In this document: positions 15,304-26,573 of the stretch, piece by piece
Layout: the number at the start of each line of letters is the position of its first letter
Position numbering within the stretch: the first letter of the stretch is position 1
Assembly: GCF_000518785.1 (NCBI RefSeq)
Contig: NZ_JAEG01000007.1
Location: 124,001-188,000 of the forward strand
Length of the DNA: 64,000 nt
Source of the DNA: Paenirhizobium selenitireducens ATCC BAA-1503
Lineage (GTDB): Bacteria > Pseudomonadota > Alphaproteobacteria > Rhizobiales > Rhizobiaceae
Direction: 5' to 3'
The notes under the pieces: model-generated
Told to the model about the DNA's origin: nothing
Database searches by the model: none
The model's input: the letters and a program-made list of their open reading frames with translations, nothing else
Translations under genes and position numbers: made by a program

Positions 15304-17151
15304 TCAGCCAGCCATGCGCATCGGTTGGGCCACGCCGCCGGGCTGGCCCGAACGGGCGCCGTTGGACACCTTGAAGCCGCGGATCAGTTCCAAGAGGTCG
15401 CCGGTGTCGTTGGCCAGAACTTCGGCCGAGGCCGTCGTCTCTTCGGCCATGGCGGCATTCTGCTGCGTGGCGGTGTCGAGCAGGTTGACGGCGCTGGAGA
15501 TGCTCCGGAGCGTGGTGTCCTGCTCCTGGGCGCTATGGGCGATCTTCGACACGACGTCATTGGCACGCTCGATCTGCCCGGAGATCCGCTTCAGCGCCTC
15601 GCCGGTCTGTGCGACCAATTGAACGCCCTGGCTGACCTGCTCGGAGGAGCGGGAAATCTGCGTCTTGATTTCCTTGGCCGCATTGGCAGAACGCTGGGCC
15701 AGTTCGCGCACTTCCTGGGCGACGACGGCAAAGCCCTTGCCGCTTTCGCCGGCGCGTGCCGCCTCGACGCCGGCGTTCAGCGCCAGCAGGTTGGTCTGGA
15801 AGGCGATCTCGTCGATCACGCCGATGATCTTGGTGATTTCGGCCGACGAGTTCTCGATGCCGCTCATTGCCGCAATGGCGTGGCCGACGATCACATCGCT
15901 CTGGCGCGCTTCGTCGCTCACCGACTTGACCTGGCCGGCCGCCTCGCGCGCACCGTCCGCGGTCTGGCGAACGGCGACCGTCAGCTCGTCGAGCGCCGCC
16001 GACGTTTCTTCCAGGTTCGCGGCCTGGCGCTCGGTGCGCTGGGCGAGTTCGCCGGAAGCGCGACGGATTTCTTCCTTGCTCACCGCGATGTCGTTGCCCT
16101 TGAGATTAACACGACCCATGGCCTCTTCCAGCCGCCCCAGCGCTTCGTTGAAATTGTCGCGCAGTCCGGCATATTTCGGTCCGAGATCGGCACAGCGGAC
16201 CGTCAGGTCGCCATGGGCCAGCTGTTCCAGCGAGGCGCCGATGGTGGAGACGACGCGCGCCTGCTGGGCTGCCTCGGCCTGCTGCATCTCGGCATTCTGC
16301 CGGCGCTCGGCGCCGATGGCGGCCTCCTGCAGGGCCTGGCGCTCGGCCATGGCATGGCGTTCGCGGATCTTCTCCTGCAGCGATTGCGTGGCCTTGGCCA
16401 TCATGCCCACTTCGTTGCGCATGTCGGTATGCGGAATGGCAATGCTGACATTTTCGTCCGCCACGGCTTCAAGGGCTCCGTGGATGGCCTTGAGCGGTTG
16501 CGTGATGCCGCGGATGATGAACCAGGCGACCCCCAGGCCGACGGCAAAGATCACCAGGCCGACCGACAGTACGCCGATCACATTCGCCATGATGGTGGCG
16601 TTGAGGTCGTCAAGATAGGCACCTGTTCCGACCGTCATAGCCCAAGGCTCGAAGGCTAGAGCATAGGCAGCCTTCGGAAAGAGCTGGTCTTCCGCAAGGC
16701 CCGGCTTCGGCCACTCATATTCGGTCCAGCCACCGCCGGCCCGGGCCTTCTTGATGATCTCGACGAGAAACAGGTTGCCCGCCTTGTCCGCGACCTTGGC
16801 GAAGTTCTTGCCGACGCCTTTCTTCTCCGGATAGATGACCCGGTTGGCGTCATAGTCATAGCCAAAATAATAGCCGTCCGGCACGAAGCGCATGTCGTTG
16901 ATGACATCATAGGCGGCGGTCTGGGCCTGCTCGCGGGTCATCTCGCCCTTGGTTTCGAGCGCGTGGAAGCGGGCCAGCACCGAGATCGCGGTCTCGGTCT
17001 GGGTGCGCAACATGTCGTAGCGCTCCTTGTAGATGGCCGAGGCCGAAGCCCTGATCTGGAACGTGGTGGCGATGGCGAAGGCTGCCAGAAGCAGGCCTAT
17101 GAGCACCATCAACTGTGCGGAAATCCTGAGGTTCTTCATCGATTTGTCCAT
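15304..17151 (-). CDS. Methyl-accepting chemotaxis protein with sCache_2 sensor
   Basis: Chemoreceptor of 615 residues. An N-terminal membrane helix ([18 protein letters not shown]) is followed by a periplasmic single-Cache domain (about residues 40-185, with [20 protein letters not shown] and [18 protein letters not shown]), a second helix ([22 protein letters not shown]), HAMP, and the cytoplasmic signalling coiled coil with the hairpin tip [30 protein letters not shown]. sCache_2 domains often bind small carboxylates. There is no C-terminal CheR-binding pentapeptide; the protein ends PMRMAG. It is a close paralogue of the next upstream gene, and each has its own terminator and AT-rich leader. 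Confidence 0.95.
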   Translation of the reverse strand: MDKSMKNLRISAQLMVLIGLLLAAFAIATTFQIRASASAIYKERYDMLRTQTETAISVLARFHALETKGEMTREQAQTAAYDVINDMRFVPDGYYFGYDYDANRVIYPEKKGVGKNFAKVADKAGNLFLVEIIKKARAGGGWTEYEWPKPGLAEDQLFPKAAYALAFEPWAMTVGTGAYLDDLNATIMANVIGVLSVGLVIFAVGLGVAWFIIRGITQPLKAIHGALEAVADENVSIAIPHTDMRNEVGMMAKATQSLQEKIRERHAMAERQALQEAAIGAERRQNAEMQQAEAAQQARVVSTIGASLEQLAHGDLTVRCADLGPKYAGLRDNFNEALGRLEEAMGRVNLKGNDIAVSKEEIRRASGELAQRTERQAANLEETSAALDELTVAVRQTADGAREAAGQVKSVSDEARQSDVIVGHAIAAMSGIENSSAEITKIIGVIDEIAFQTNLLALNAGVEAARAGESGKGFAVVAQEVRELAQRSANAAKEIKTQISRSSEQVSQGVQLVAQTGEALKRISGQIERANDVVSKIAHSAQEQDTTLRSISSAVNLLDTATQQNAAMAEETTASAEVLANDTGDLLELIRGFKVSNGARSGQPGGVAQPMRMAG

Positions 17152-17343
17152 GACTGGATAAAGGGCTTGGCCGGCTCGGAACGGCGCGCGGCCACGCTGA
17201 CGGAAAAGTGGCGCTTCATGCCCAGGCTATTGCTGCATCGCAATTTGGAGTTTGATAATCCTATGAAAACCCATAAGAAAATACTAAAATTGAATATATT
17301 GATGCGAAATTTTCGAGTTGATTGGGCCGAATAAATGAGAAAA

Positions 17344-17375
17344 GCCGCCGGAGTTTCCTCCGGCGGCTTTTCAGT
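17344..17375. terminator. Terminator of the second Cache chemoreceptor
   Basis: A 10-bp perfect stem, GCCGCCGGAG and CTCCGGCGGC, with loop TTTC at 17344-17367, flanked by A-rich and T-rich runs so that it works in both directions. It ends the minus-strand gene at 17394. Confidence 0.85.
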
Positions 17376-17393
17376 TTTGGGGGACGTGAAGCC

Positions 17394-19232
17394 TTAGCTG
17401 GCGCGACGCATCTGCTGGGCCATGCCGCCGAGCGAGGAGGCGGACTGCGATGCGCCGGAGACGCGGAAGCTGCGGATCAGGTTCAGCAGTTCTTCGGTGT
17501 CGCTGGCCAGCGCCTCGGCCGAAGCCGTGGTTTCCTCGGCCATGGCGGCATTGTGCTGGGTCGCGGCGTCGAGCTGGTTCATCGAGGACGAGATCGAGCG
17601 CAGCGTGGTGTCCTGTTCGGAAGCCGAGTGGGCGATCTTGGTGACGATGTCGCTCGCCGCCTTGATCTGGTCGGAGATGCGCTTCAGCGCCTCGCCGGCC
17701 TCGCCGACCAGCTGTACGCCGTTCTGCACCTGCGAGGACGACTTGGAGATCTGTTCCTTGATCTCCTTGGCGGCTGCGGCAGAACGCTGGGCCAGTTCGC
17801 GCACTTCCTGGGCGACGACGGCAAAACCCTTGCCGCTTTCGCCGGCACGTGCTGCCTCGACACCGGCGTTCAGCGCCAGCAGGTTGGTCTGGAAGGCGAT
17901 CTCGTCGATCACGCCGATGATCTTGGTGATCTCGGCCGAAGACTGCTCGATGCCGCTCATGGCGCCGATCGCCTGGGCGACGACAGCGTCGGAACGCGAG
18001 GCTTCGGTGCTGACCGAGGTGACGCGCTTGGCGGCTTCATGGGCGCCTTCCGCCGTCTGGCGGACCGCGACCGTCAGTTCGTCGAGAGCCGCCGAGGTTT
18101 CTTCCAGGTTTGCAGCCTGGCGCTCGGTGCGCTGCGACAGTTCGTTGGAGGCGCGGCGGATCTCTTCCTTCGAACCGGAGATATCGACGCCCTTGGCATT
18201 GACCTTGGCCATGGCGGCCTCGAGATGGGACAGGGCATCGTTGAAGTTGTCGCGCAGCGTGGCATATTTTGGGCCAAGTTCGCCGCAACGCACGGTCAGG
18301 TCGCCCCGGGCCAGTTCTTCGAGCGCCGCACCGATGGTGGAGACGACGCGGGCCTGCTGGGCGGCTTCGGCCTGCTGCATCTCGGCATTCTGGTTGCGCT
18401 CGGAATCCAGCTCGCGGGACTGTTCTTCCTGGCGGCGTGCCATGGCATGGCGCTCGCGCACCTTTTCCTGCAGCGCCTTGGTGGCCTTGGCCATCATGCC
18501 CACTTCGTTGCCCATGTCGGTGTGCGGGATGGCGATCGACACGTTCTCTTCGGCCACGGCCTCAAGCGCGTCGTGGATGGCGGTGAGCGGCTTGGTGATG
18601 CCGTTGATGATGAAGTAGGCAGCGATCAGGCCAAGCGCGACGACGGCGCCGCCGATCATCACGGCCTTCCAGATCATCGCATTGATCTTGAGCTGCAGGT
18701 CGTCGATGTAGACGCCGGTGCCGACCATGATCTTCCAGGGTTCATAGGACTGGCTGTAGGCCGCCTTGAGGAATACGTCACCACCCGGATTGGTGGGCTT
18801 TTCCCAATAGTATTCGGTGACGCCGCCACCCTTGCGTGCCTTTTCGATCATCTCTTCGCGGAAGAGATTGCCCATCTTGTCGGGCTGGCCCTTCTGCGTG
18901 AGGCCGACCTGCTTCTGCACGGGGTGGAAGATCATGGTGACGTCATAGTCGAGACCGAACAGGTAGCCGTTCGGTTCATACTTGATCGAGGTCAGCGTCT
19001 TGAAGGCCTGTGCCTTGGCCTCCTCCTGGCTCATCTCGCCCGCCTTCACCCGTTCATCATAGCCCTTGATGATGGCGATGCCGGATTCCACCTGCGTGCG
19101 CAGCATGTCGTAGCGCTCGGCATAGATGGAGTCGGATGCGGTCTTGATCTGGAAGTAAGTGGCTACGCCGAACGCGACCATCAGGGCGCCGATCAGCAGA
19201 AAGAGTTGGTGGGAGATTCTCAGATTTTTCAT
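17394..19232 (-). CDS. Methyl-accepting chemotaxis protein with sCache_2 sensor (paralogue)
   Basis: Chemoreceptor of 612 residues with the same architecture as the neighbour: helix ([20 protein letters not shown]), sCache_2 domain ([36 protein letters not shown]), second helix ([20 protein letters not shown]), HAMP and signalling domain. From the HAMP domain onward the two are near-identical, while the Cache domains differ more, which suggests duplication followed by change of ligand specificity. It ends MAQQMRRAS, without a CheR tether. The ATG at 19232 follows GAGGA. Confidence 0.95.
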   Translation of the reverse strand: MKNLRISHQLFLLIGALMVAFGVATYFQIKTASDSIYAERYDMLRTQVESGIAIIKGYDERVKAGEMSQEEAKAQAFKTLTSIKYEPNGYLFGLDYDVTMIFHPVQKQVGLTQKGQPDKMGNLFREEMIEKARKGGGVTEYYWEKPTNPGGDVFLKAAYSQSYEPWKIMVGTGVYIDDLQLKINAMIWKAVMIGGAVVALGLIAAYFIINGITKPLTAIHDALEAVAEENVSIAIPHTDMGNEVGMMAKATKALQEKVRERHAMARRQEEQSRELDSERNQNAEMQQAEAAQQARVVSTIGAALEELARGDLTVRCGELGPKYATLRDNFNDALSHLEAAMAKVNAKGVDISGSKEEIRRASNELSQRTERQAANLEETSAALDELTVAVRQTAEGAHEAAKRVTSVSTEASRSDAVVAQAIGAMSGIEQSSAEITKIIGVIDEIAFQTNLLALNAGVEAARAGESGKGFAVVAQEVRELAQRSAAAAKEIKEQISKSSSQVQNGVQLVGEAGEALKRISDQIKAASDIVTKIAHSASEQDTTLRSISSSMNQLDAATQHNAAMAEETTASAEALASDTEELLNLIRSFRVSGASQSASSLGGMAQQMRRAS

Positions 19233-19677
19233 AGGTCCTCGCTCAATCGAATGATCCGGTCGGTGTCCTACCGATCCTGCGAGGTTGGTGTGCGCTCGCG
19301 AGCGTATGCATCATGCTGCTACCGGGTTATATCGTCACATTCCGATAAAATTCGTAAAATTTGATTTATGGTCCGGCGACTATAAATAAACCCCAACAAT
19401 TTATAGTAAAATAGTATCAAATGATACGAATTGAATCATCGGCAGGAACAAGTTCGTTCCGAATGAAACATCAGGTTGCATTCGTCTGGTGAAGGCAATC
19501 GCGATACTGCGGTTTGAAGCCGCTTTACGTGGCGTTCTCGCCGGATTTTTAGACCGAAAGCTTGGCCCGCAAACGAAACGCCCCGGCAGGGCCGAGGCGT
19601 TTGTCCCGCTTTACAGCGGAAAGCCCGCGCAGCCCGGATCGTATGGCTGGGTTGGGGCAGGGAAGTGGCGTGCGTCC
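19233..19677. other. Gene-free stretch: chemoreceptor leader and convergent gap
   Basis: This 445-bp stretch holds no credible gene. Its first half is AT-rich and is the probable promoter region of the chemoreceptor at 17394-19232. It contains the perfect palindrome GTATCA-AA-TGATAC (19414-19427). The second half holds the terminator at 19576-19602. Confidence 0.6.
19576..19602 (-). terminator. Terminator of the HPE1-like gene
   Basis: Hairpin AAACGCC-C-CGGC / GCCG-A-GGCGTTT with loop AGG, 75 bp downstream of the minus-strand gene ending at 19678. Confidence 0.6.
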
Positions 19678-20154
19678 TCAGTTGAGGCGCAGATCGTAGG
19701 TCGTCACGTCGAGGGGCTTGGGTCCGGCGGGGCCGACCAACATCGCCTTCACCGGCGCGCCAGCCGCACCGCCGGAGACGGCGGCCGTGGTCGCGTTGAC
19801 GTCGATGCCGTCGTCCGGGCCAATGGCTGCTGCGGCGATCACGCTGCCGTCGGTGCTCCAGCCCTCGGCCTTGCTGATGAAGACGACCGGCGAGCCGCCG
19901 AGCCAGGATTCCGTGCGCCGCAGCTTGGCCTCGCCGTCCATCTCGACGATCTCGGCGGCCTGGGTTCCGGGCGCGATCTGCGGCACCTTGTAGGCCTTCT
20001 TGTCCTCGACCGCCTTGAGAGGCGGGCAGGTCGTGCAGTTGACGACGAGGATGCTGGCGCCCTTGGCGGGCGCGGGGCCGACGATTTCGATCGACGAGGC
20101 AAGAGCCGGACCGGTGACGGCCAGGAATGCTGCAGTGAGAAAAAGGTGGCGCAT
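19678..20154 (-). CDS. Secreted HPE1-like small protein
   Basis: Exported protein of 158 residues with a signal peptide (LFLTAAFLAVTGPALASS). The mature part has a close CxxC motif (VVNCTTCPPLKAVEDKK), APGTQAAEIVEMDGE, RRTESWLGGSPVVFISKAEGW and DGIDVNATTAAV. The pattern matches rhizobial proteins annotated as 'plant virulence effector HPE1-like domain', a name that rests on weak similarity and does not prove a plant role. The ATG at 20154 follows GGAGAG. Monocistronic. The function is unknown; the CxxC could bind metal or form a disulfide. Confidence 0.65.
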   Translation of the reverse strand: MRHLFLTAAFLAVTGPALASSIEIVGPAPAKGASILVVNCTTCPPLKAVEDKKAYKVPQIAPGTQAAEIVEMDGEAKLRRTESWLGGSPVVFISKAEGWSTDGSVIAAAAIGPDDGIDVNATTAAVSGGAAGAPVKAMLVGPAGPKPLDVTTYDLRLN

Positions 20155-20278
20155 CGCGAACTCTCCGAATTGCTTACACGCAGAGTTTTACCCGCGGAGT
20201 CTTGCGATCCGGTCAGATCGATCGGTCAAATTTTACCGATCTCGGCCTTTTTTGTCGGTTTTCGGAACGATTTCGCCG

Positions 20279-21544
20279 TCAATCGCGGCCGATGGCGCGC
20301 CAGCCGATGTCCCGGCGGCAAAAGCCGTTGTCCCATTCGACCTGTTCGACCAACTGATAGGCGGTCGCCTGGGCTTCCGCAACGTTCGAGCCGAGCGCAG
20401 TGGCGTTGAGCACGCGCCCGCCGGTCGCGACCAGCTGATGGTCCTTCAGCGCCGTGCCGGCATGGAAGACCTTGGCCTTGTCCGTCGCGTCCGGCAGCGA
20501 GCGGATCGGCGTGTTCTTCTCGTAAGCGCCGGGATAGCCCTTCGAGGCAAGCACCACGGTCAGCGCCGTCTCATTGCGCCATTCTGCCGAAACCCGGTCC
20601 AGCGTACCGGTCGCGGTCGCATGCAGCAGCGCCAGCAGATCGCTTCCCAGCCGCATCATCAGCACCTGGCATTCCGGATCGCCGAAGCGGACATTGTATT
20701 CGATCAGTTCCGGACCCTTCTGCGTGATCATCAGCCCGGCGAAGAACACGCCGGAAAAGGGCGTGCCCATGTCCGCCATGCCGCGCATGGTCGGCTCGAT
20801 GATCTCCTTCATCGTCCTTTCGACCAGTTCCGGCGTCATCACCGGGGCCGGCGAATATGCGCCCATGCCGCCGGTGTTCGGCCCCGTGTCGCCGTCGCCG
20901 ACGCGCTTGTGGTCCTGGGCGGTCGCGAGCGGCAGAAGCGTCTTGCCATCGCACAGGCAGAAGAAGCTTGCCTCCTCGCCGTCGAGAAAGGCCTCGACCA
21001 CGACCTCGGCGCCGGCTTCGCCAAACGCGCCCTCGAAGCAGTCGTCAATGGCGGCAAAGGCTTCATCCAGCGTCATGGCCACGGTCACGCCCTTGCCGGC
21101 GGCAAGTCCGTCGGCCTTGATGACGATCGGCGCACCCTGGGCCCGCACATAGGCCTTGGCCTTCGGCGCATTGTTGAAGCGCTGATAGGCACCGGTCGGG
21201 ATGTTGTAACGGGCGCAGAGGTCCTTGGTGAAGCCCTTGGATCCCTCGAGCTGGGCGGCGGCCGCCGACGGGCCGAACACAGCAAAACCCTCGGCGCGCA
21301 GCCGGTCGGCGAGGCCGGCGACGAGCGGCGCTTCCGGCCCGACGACGACGAATTCGATGTCGTGGCCGCGGCAGAAGGCGAGGATCGCCTCGTCGTCGTC
21401 GCCGCTGATCGGAACGAGTTCGGCATGATCGGCGATGCCCGGATTGCCCGGCGCGGCGTAGAGCGTCGTCAGCCAGGGCGATTGGGCGATTTTCCAGGCC
21501 AGTGCGTGCTCGCGTCCGCCCGAACCGATCAACAGAACCTTCAT
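20279..21544 (-). CDS. purD: Phosphoribosylamine-glycine ligase
   Basis: Second step of purine synthesis: ATP-dependent joining of glycine to 5-phosphoribosylamine. The 421-residue protein starts [19 protein letters not shown], then shows YAAPGNPGI, the ATP-grasp segments [20 protein letters not shown] and [11 protein letters not shown], and [15 protein letters not shown]. The length is normal. ATG 21544 is the conserved start. It is transcribed away from tex across a 166-bp divergent promoter region. Confidence 0.97.
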   Translation of the reverse strand: MKVLLIGSGGREHALAWKIAQSPWLTTLYAAPGNPGIADHAELVPISGDDDEAILAFCRGHDIEFVVVGPEAPLVAGLADRLRAEGFAVFGPSAAAAQLEGSKGFTKDLCARYNIPTGAYQRFNNAPKAKAYVRAQGAPIVIKADGLAAGKGVTVAMTLDEAFAAIDDCFEGAFGEAGAEVVVEAFLDGEEASFFCLCDGKTLLPLATAQDHKRVGDGDTGPNTGGMGAYSPAPVMTPELVERTMKEIIEPTMRGMADMGTPFSGVFFAGLMITQKGPELIEYNVRFGDPECQVLMMRLGSDLLALLHATATGTLDRVSAEWRNETALTVVLASKGYPGAYEKNTPIRSLPDATDKAKVFHAGTALKDHQLVATGGRVLNATALGSNVAEAQATAYQLVEQVEWDNGFCRRDIGWRAIGRD

Positions 21545-21710
21545 AGCCCGACCTCCGAATGCCTTGGGGTTAGCTGCGCGGTTAAGGGCAGGGGCCGGAA
21601 AGGTCAAGAAAAAACCCGGAACCTCTGCATTCCTGTGGAGCGGTGGCGCGATTTCTTGCCTTCGGCGCAGCCGCCGCTATGGTCGCCGCTCGCAAATCTG
21701 GAGAATACCC

Positions 21711-24029
21711 ATGGCCGACGACATCAAATCCATCGCCGCGATCATCGCCTCCGAGGTCAATGCCCGCCATGAGCAGGTGATCGCCGCCGTGGAACTGCTG
21801 GACGGCGGTGCGACCGTGCCCTTCATCGCCCGTTACCGCAAGGAAGTGACCGGCGGCCTCGACGATACGCAGTTGCGCAATCTGGCCGAAAGGCTGACCT
21901 ATCTGCGCGAGCTCGGCGCCCGCCGCAAGGCGATCGTGGAATCGATCACCTCGCAGGGCAAGATGACCGACGAACTGATGGGCAAGATCTTCAAGGTCGC
22001 CACCAAGGCCGAGCTCGAAGACATCTACCTGCCGTTCAAGCCGAAGCGCCGGACCCGCGCCGAGATCGCCCGCGAGAAGGGACTTCAGCCGCTCGCCGAT
22101 GCGATCTGGGCCGATCGGACCGCCGATCCGGCCAGGCTCGCCGAGGCCTACATCACCGCTGAGGTGCCGGACGTGAAGGCAGCGCTCGAGGGCGCCCGCG
22201 ACATCGTCGCCGAGGCCATCTCGGAAAACGCCGACCTGATCGGTCGGCTGCGCAACGACATGAAGGACCGCGCCATCCTCTATTCCAAGGTGGTCGACGG
22301 CAAGGAGCAGGCCGGCGAGAAGTTCGCCGACTATTTTGCCCATTCCGAACGCTGGGCAACCGTACCCGGCCACCGGGCGCTGGCCATGCTGCGTGGCTGG
22401 AACGAGGAAATGCTGACGCTGTCGATCGAGGTCGACAAGGACGATCCGTCGCCGGTCAAGCCGGCCCAGCGCACCATCGCGCTCGCATACGAAATCTCCG
22501 GCAAGGGACCTGCCGATCAGTGGCTGATGGAAGTCGCCGGCTGGACCTGGCGTGTGAAGCTCTCCGTCTCGCTGTCGCTCGACCTGATGCGCGACCTGCG
22601 CGAACGGGCCGAAGAGGAGGCGATCCACGTCTTCGCCCGCAACCTGAAGGACCTGTTGCTGGCCGCCCCCGCCGGCTCGCGCCCGACCATGGGGCTCGAT
22701 CCGGGCATCCGCACCGGCGTCAAGGTCGCTATCGTCGACGGCACCGGCAAGGTGCTGGAGACCACCACCGTCTATCCCTTCCCGCCGAAGAACGACATTC
22801 GCGGCACCCAGGCCGAGCTTGCCTCGCTGATCCGCAAGCACAATGTCGAGCTGATCTCCATCGGCAACGGCACCGGCAGCCGCGAGACCGAACGACTGGT
22901 CGCCGACATGCTGGCCCAGTTCCCGGCCACCGCGCCGAAGCCGACCAAGGTCATCGTCTCGGAAGCCGGCGCCTCGGTCTATTCGGCCTCGGAGACGGCC
23001 GCTAAGGAATTTCCCGGCCTCGACGTGTCGCTGCGCGGCGCCGTCTCCATCGCCCGCCGCCTGCAGGATCCGCTGGCTGAACTCGTCAAGATCGAGCCGA
23101 AGTCGATCGGTGTCGGCCAGTACCAGCACGACGTCGATCAGGGCCGACTCGGCCGTTCGCTCGATGCCGTGGTCGAAGACGCGGTGAACGCCGTCGGCGT
23201 CGATCTCAACACGGCTTCCGTGCCGCTTCTGGCCCGCGTCTCCGGCCTCGGCAGCTCGATCGCCGAAGCCATCGTCACCCATCGCGACGAGACCGGTCCC
23301 TTCCAGAGCCGCAAGGATCTCCTCAAGGTTCCGCGGCTTGGCGCCCGCACCTTCGAACAGTGCGCCGGTTTCCTGCGCATCCCGAACGGCAAGGAACCGC
23401 TCGACGCCTCCTCGGTTCACCCGGAAGCCTATGGCGTGGCGAAGAAGATCGTCGCCGCCTGCGGCCGCGACCTGCGGACCCTGATGGGCGATAGCGCGAC
23501 CCTGAAAGGCCTCGATCCGAAGAAATTCATCGACGAGCAGTTCGGCCTGCCGACCGTCAAGGACATCATCGCCGAGCTGGAAAAGCCCGGCCGCGACCCG
23601 CGCCCGAGCTTCAAGACCGCCACCTTCGCCGACGGTATCGATGAAATTACCGACCTGAAGCCCGGCATGATGCTCGAAGGAACGGTGACCAACGTCGCCG
23701 CCTTCGGCGCCTTCGTCGATATCGGCGTGCATCAGGACGGCCTCGTGCACGTCTCCCAGCTCGCCGACCGCTTCGTCAAGGATCCGCATGAAGTGGTGAA
23801 GGCCGGCGACGTGGTGAAGGTCCGCGTGGTCGAGGTCGACGTCAAGCGCAAGCGCATCGCGCTCACCATGCGCAAGGACGGCGGCGAGGCCCCCCAGCCG
23901 TCGATGCGCGATGCACGTGGCTCGGCGGGTGCCATGCGCCACGCCAATGCCAAGCCCCCGGCCAAGCCGGAAACCCCGGCGATGGGTGGCTTGGGCGCTG
24001 CATTGGCCGAGGCGATGCGCAAGAAATAA
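21711..24029 (+). CDS. tex: Tex family RNA-binding transcriptional accessory protein
   Basis: Protein of 772 residues homologous to bacterial Tex and the core of eukaryotic Spt6. Domains in order are the N-terminal helical Tex domain with the [16 protein letters not shown] signature, a YqgF-like RNase H fold (about residues 320-450, [19 protein letters not shown]), helix-hairpin-helix repeats ([21 protein letters not shown] and [17 protein letters not shown]), and a C-terminal S1 RNA-binding domain ([19 protein letters not shown]). ATG 21711 follows GGAGAATACCC. Tex affects transcription and toxin expression in several bacteria. It is divergent from purD and monocistronic. Confidence 0.95.
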   Translation: MADDIKSIAAIIASEVNARHEQVIAAVELLDGGATVPFIARYRKEVTGGLDDTQLRNLAERLTYLRELGARRKAIVESITSQGKMTDELMGKIFKVATKAELEDIYLPFKPKRRTRAEIAREKGLQPLADAIWADRTADPARLAEAYITAEVPDVKAALEGARDIVAEAISENADLIGRLRNDMKDRAILYSKVVDGKEQAGEKFADYFAHSERWATVPGHRALAMLRGWNEEMLTLSIEVDKDDPSPVKPAQRTIALAYEISGKGPADQWLMEVAGWTWRVKLSVSLSLDLMRDLRERAEEEAIHVFARNLKDLLLAAPAGSRPTMGLDPGIRTGVKVAIVDGTGKVLETTTVYPFPPKNDIRGTQAELASLIRKHNVELISIGNGTGSRETERLVADMLAQFPATAPKPTKVIVSEAGASVYSASETAAKEFPGLDVSLRGAVSIARRLQDPLAELVKIEPKSIGVGQYQHDVDQGRLGRSLDAVVEDAVNAVGVDLNTASVPLLARVSGLGSSIAEAIVTHRDETGPFQSRKDLLKVPRLGARTFEQCAGFLRIPNGKEPLDASSVHPEAYGVAKKIVAACGRDLRTLMGDSATLKGLDPKKFIDEQFGLPTVKDIIAELEKPGRDPRPSFKTATFADGIDEITDLKPGMMLEGTVTNVAAFGAFVDIGVHQDGLVHVSQLADRFVKDPHEVVKAGDVVKVRVVEVDVKRKRIALTMRKDGGEAPQPSMRDARGSAGAMRHANAKPPAKPETPAMGGLGAALAEAMRKK

Positions 24030-24177
24030 GGTCGCCGGGGAGCGGCCGCTTGGTCTCTCCCCGGGCCCATGCCTCAACAAATATGAAGCTTCTATAACAA
24101 ACTGGCGCTTGTCTCCGGTCAAGAACGCGTTAGATTTTGCCGCATTCGTGGAAGCTAGTCGTATTTCGGGGGTATGC

Positions 24178-25434
24178 ATGACCTCTTCACTACGCAGTCT
24201 GCTCAACAGGATAGTCCGCAAAGGCTCACTCCAGATCACCGGCGCGGATGGTCGAAGCGAGGTTTTCGGCGATGGCAGTGGTGAGATGATCACCCTGCGG
24301 TTTACCGATGCGGAAGCCGAGCAGCAGCTCCATGCCGACCCCCAGCTCAAGCTCGCCGAGCTCTACATGGACGGCCGCATGGTGGTCGAGGCCGGCGACA
24401 TCTACCAGCTGCTGGCGCTGATCAAGTCGAACACGCTGTCCGAGGACCTGACCTTCGGCATGATCTGGCGCGGGCTTGCCCGCTATGCGGCATCCGAGCT
24501 GCGCAAGCTTCTGCCGATCAACCGCAATCGCCAGAACGTCGCCCATCACTACGACCTGTCGGCCAAGCTCTTCGATCTCTTTCTCGACGCCGACTGGCAA
24601 TATTCCTGCGGCTGTTTCTGTCCCGAACGCATCTCGCTCGACGAGGCCCAGGTCGCCAAGAAGCGCCACATCGCCGCCAAGCTGCTGCTGGAAGAGGGGC
24701 AGCGGGTTCTGGAAATAGGCTCCGGCTGGGGCGGGATGGCGATGTACCTGGCGGAGTCCTCGAGGGTGACGGTCGACGGCATCACGCTTTCGACCGAACA
24801 GTTGCGGGTCTCGCGGGGGCGCGTCGACAAGCGTCGGCTCACCGACCGCGTCCGCTTCGAACTGCAGGACTATCGCACCATGAAGGCGGCGCCCTATGAC
24901 CGGATCGTCTCGGTCGGCATGTTCGAACATGTCGGTCGCGGCAACTACGCCGCCTTCTTCCGCAAGGCCGCCGAAATGCTGAAGGACGACGGCGTGATGG
25001 TGCTGCATTCGATCGGTCAGCCCTATCCCTCGCGCTTCAACAATCCCTTCATCGAACGTTATATCTTCCCCGGCGGCTACATTCCCTCGCTCGCCGAGGT
25101 TCTTCCGGCGGTCGAAAAGGCCGGCCTTCTGGTGCGCGACATCGAGATCCTGCCACATCACTACGCCCGGACGCTGCGCCTGTGGCGCGAACGTTTTCTT
25201 GCCCGGCGGACAGAGGCGGCGGCGCTTTATGACGAGCGGTTCGTGCGCATGTGGGAGTTCTATCTCGCCGGCTCGGAAATGGCCTTCACCCACGAGAACT
25301 TCTTCATCTTCCAGATGCAGCTGTCGAAGAGCAACTTCGCCGTGCCCGACAACCGCGACTACATCGCCGAGCGGGAGAGGGCGCTCGCCGCCTTCGATAC
25401 CAACCGGCCGCCGCTGGAAAAGGTGATATTCTGA
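24178..25434 (+). CDS. cfa: Cyclopropane-fatty-acyl-phospholipid synthase
   Basis: Transfers a methylene group from SAM to cis double bonds of membrane phospholipid acyl chains. Visible features of the 418-residue protein are NVAHHYDLSAKLFDLFLD, the YSCGCF segment, the SAM-binding loop VLEIGSGWGGMAMYLAE, ITLSTEQL, SVGMFEHVGRGNY, and FPGGYIPSL before the helical C-terminus. The chosen start is ATG 24178 (MTSSLRSLLNRIV). Rhizobia usually have more than one cfa gene, and expression is often acid or stationary-phase induced. Here the gene stands between tex and ubiA with its own 148-bp leader. Confidence 0.93.
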   Translation: MTSSLRSLLNRIVRKGSLQITGADGRSEVFGDGSGEMITLRFTDAEAEQQLHADPQLKLAELYMDGRMVVEAGDIYQLLALIKSNTLSEDLTFGMIWRGLARYAASELRKLLPINRNRQNVAHHYDLSAKLFDLFLDADWQYSCGCFCPERISLDEAQVAKKRHIAAKLLLEEGQRVLEIGSGWGGMAMYLAESSRVTVDGITLSTEQLRVSRGRVDKRRLTDRVRFELQDYRTMKAAPYDRIVSVGMFEHVGRGNYAAFFRKAAEMLKDDGVMVLHSIGQPYPSRFNNPFIERYIFPGGYIPSLAEVLPAVEKAGLLVRDIEILPHHYARTLRLWRERFLARRTEAAALYDERFVRMWEFYLAGSEMAFTHENFFIFQMQLSKSNFAVPDNRDYIAERERALAAFDTNRPPLEKVIF

Positions 25435-25514
25435 ATGCCGCCGGCTGGCCTTTGCAGGGTGCCGGGCCAATCCCCCGGTTCCCTTGATCGCGACTTTGTT
25501 CTATCAATCCGCCC

Positions 25515-26468
25515 ATGAACACCGCCGCCGATCAGAACGGGCGCGTTGCCGACGCGCCATCCGACAACTGGGTCTACCGGGTCCTGCCGCCCGCCGCCTG
25601 GCCCTATGCGCAACTGGCCCGCTGGGACCGGCCGATCGGCTGGCAATTGCTGATGTGGCCGTGCTTCTGGTCGTCGGCGCTGGCGGCCAATGTGCTGGCC
25701 GAGAGGGGGCAGCTGAGCGTCCTGCTGTTCCTCTTCCATCTCTTCTTGTTCTTCGCCGGTTCGGTCGCCATGCGCGGTGCCGGCTGCACCTATAACGATC
25801 TCGTCGATGAGGAGATCGACATGGCCGTGGCGCGCACCCGTTCGCGGCCGCTGCCGTCCGGCCGTGTGACGCGGCGCGACGCCAAGCTTTTCCTCGTGGC
25901 GCAGGCGCTGGTCGGCCTGGTGGTTCTGCTCTGCCTCAACCGCTTTGCCGTGGTTCTCGGCATTACCTCGCTGCTGATCGTCGCCATCTACCCGTTTGCC
26001 AAGCGCTTCACCGACTGGCCGCAGTTCTTCCTCGGGCTTGCCTTTTCCTGGGGTGCGCTGATGGGCTGGGCGGCGCTGGCCGGCTGGCTGTCGCCCGCCA
26101 GCCTGTTCCTTTATGGGGCGGCGATCGCCTGGACGATCGGTTACGACACGATCTACGCCCACCAGGACAAGGAGGACGACGCCCTTGTCGGCGTGCGTTC
26201 CACCGCGCGCCTGTTCGGCGATGACACGCGCCGCTGGCTGGTCGGCCTCTACGGCCTGACGCTCTTCCTGCTGTTCGTCGCCTTTGCGCTGGCCGGCGTC
26301 GGCGTCCTTGCCTATGTCGGCCTGGCGATCGCCGCCGGCATGTTCGCCTATCAGATCCGCGTGCTCGACATCGACGATCCGGCCCAGTGCCTGGCGCTGT
26401 TCAAGTTCAACAACAAGGTCGGCGCGATCCTGTTCCTCGGCCTGCTGGCGGCTGTGCCCTTCGCCTGA
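25515..26468 (+). CDS. ubiA: 4-hydroxybenzoate octaprenyltransferase
   Basis: Integral membrane prenyltransferase of 317 residues that attaches the octaprenyl chain to 4-hydroxybenzoate in ubiquinone synthesis. Both catalytic aspartate motifs are present: NDLVDEEIDMAVARTRSRPL and YDTIYAHQDKEDD. Eight to nine hydrophobic segments follow the usual UbiA layout, starting with RWDRPIGWQLLMWPCFWSS. It would use the product of the polyprenyl synthase at the start of the window. The gene ends before a strong terminator shared with the convergent gene at 26574. Confidence 0.95.
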   Translation: MNTAADQNGRVADAPSDNWVYRVLPPAAWPYAQLARWDRPIGWQLLMWPCFWSSALAANVLAERGQLSVLLFLFHLFLFFAGSVAMRGAGCTYNDLVDEEIDMAVARTRSRPLPSGRVTRRDAKLFLVAQALVGLVVLLCLNRFAVVLGITSLLIVAIYPFAKRFTDWPQFFLGLAFSWGALMGWAALAGWLSPASLFLYGAAIAWTIGYDTIYAHQDKEDDALVGVRSTARLFGDDTRRWLVGLYGLTLFLLFVAFALAGVGVLAYVGLAIAAGMFAYQIRVLDIDDPAQCLALFKFNNKVGAILFLGLLAAVPFA

Positions 26469-26495
26469 TCCATTCTGTGCCGATGTGGAACACGC

Positions 26496-26525
26496 AAACG
26501 GCCCGGATTTGCATCCGGGCCGTTT
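26496..26525. terminator. Bidirectional terminator between ubiA and the DUF6101-like gene
   Basis: Perfect 13-bp stem (AAACGGCCCGGAT / ATCCGGGCCGTTT) with loop TTGC, in the gap between convergent genes. The A and T ends let it serve both strands. Confidence 0.88.
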
Positions 26526-26573
26526 CTCGATCAGCTGAAATTAACGGGTCGGGTCGGCCCGTGCCGCCCGCCC

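Noticed and set aside
20219-20241. GATCGGT/ACCGATC hairpin between purD and the HPE1-like gene as a purD terminator.
   Set aside because: The stem is short and no T-run follows on the minus strand; it could equally be a promoter-region palindrome, so it was not listed as a feature.
21582-24350. A very long open frame antisense to tex (over 900 codons).
   Set aside because: Its translation is low in complexity, rich in Gly, Asp and His, and lacks any known domain. The opposite strand encodes a complete Tex protein. Such antisense frames are common in high-GC DNA and follow codon bias of the real gene.
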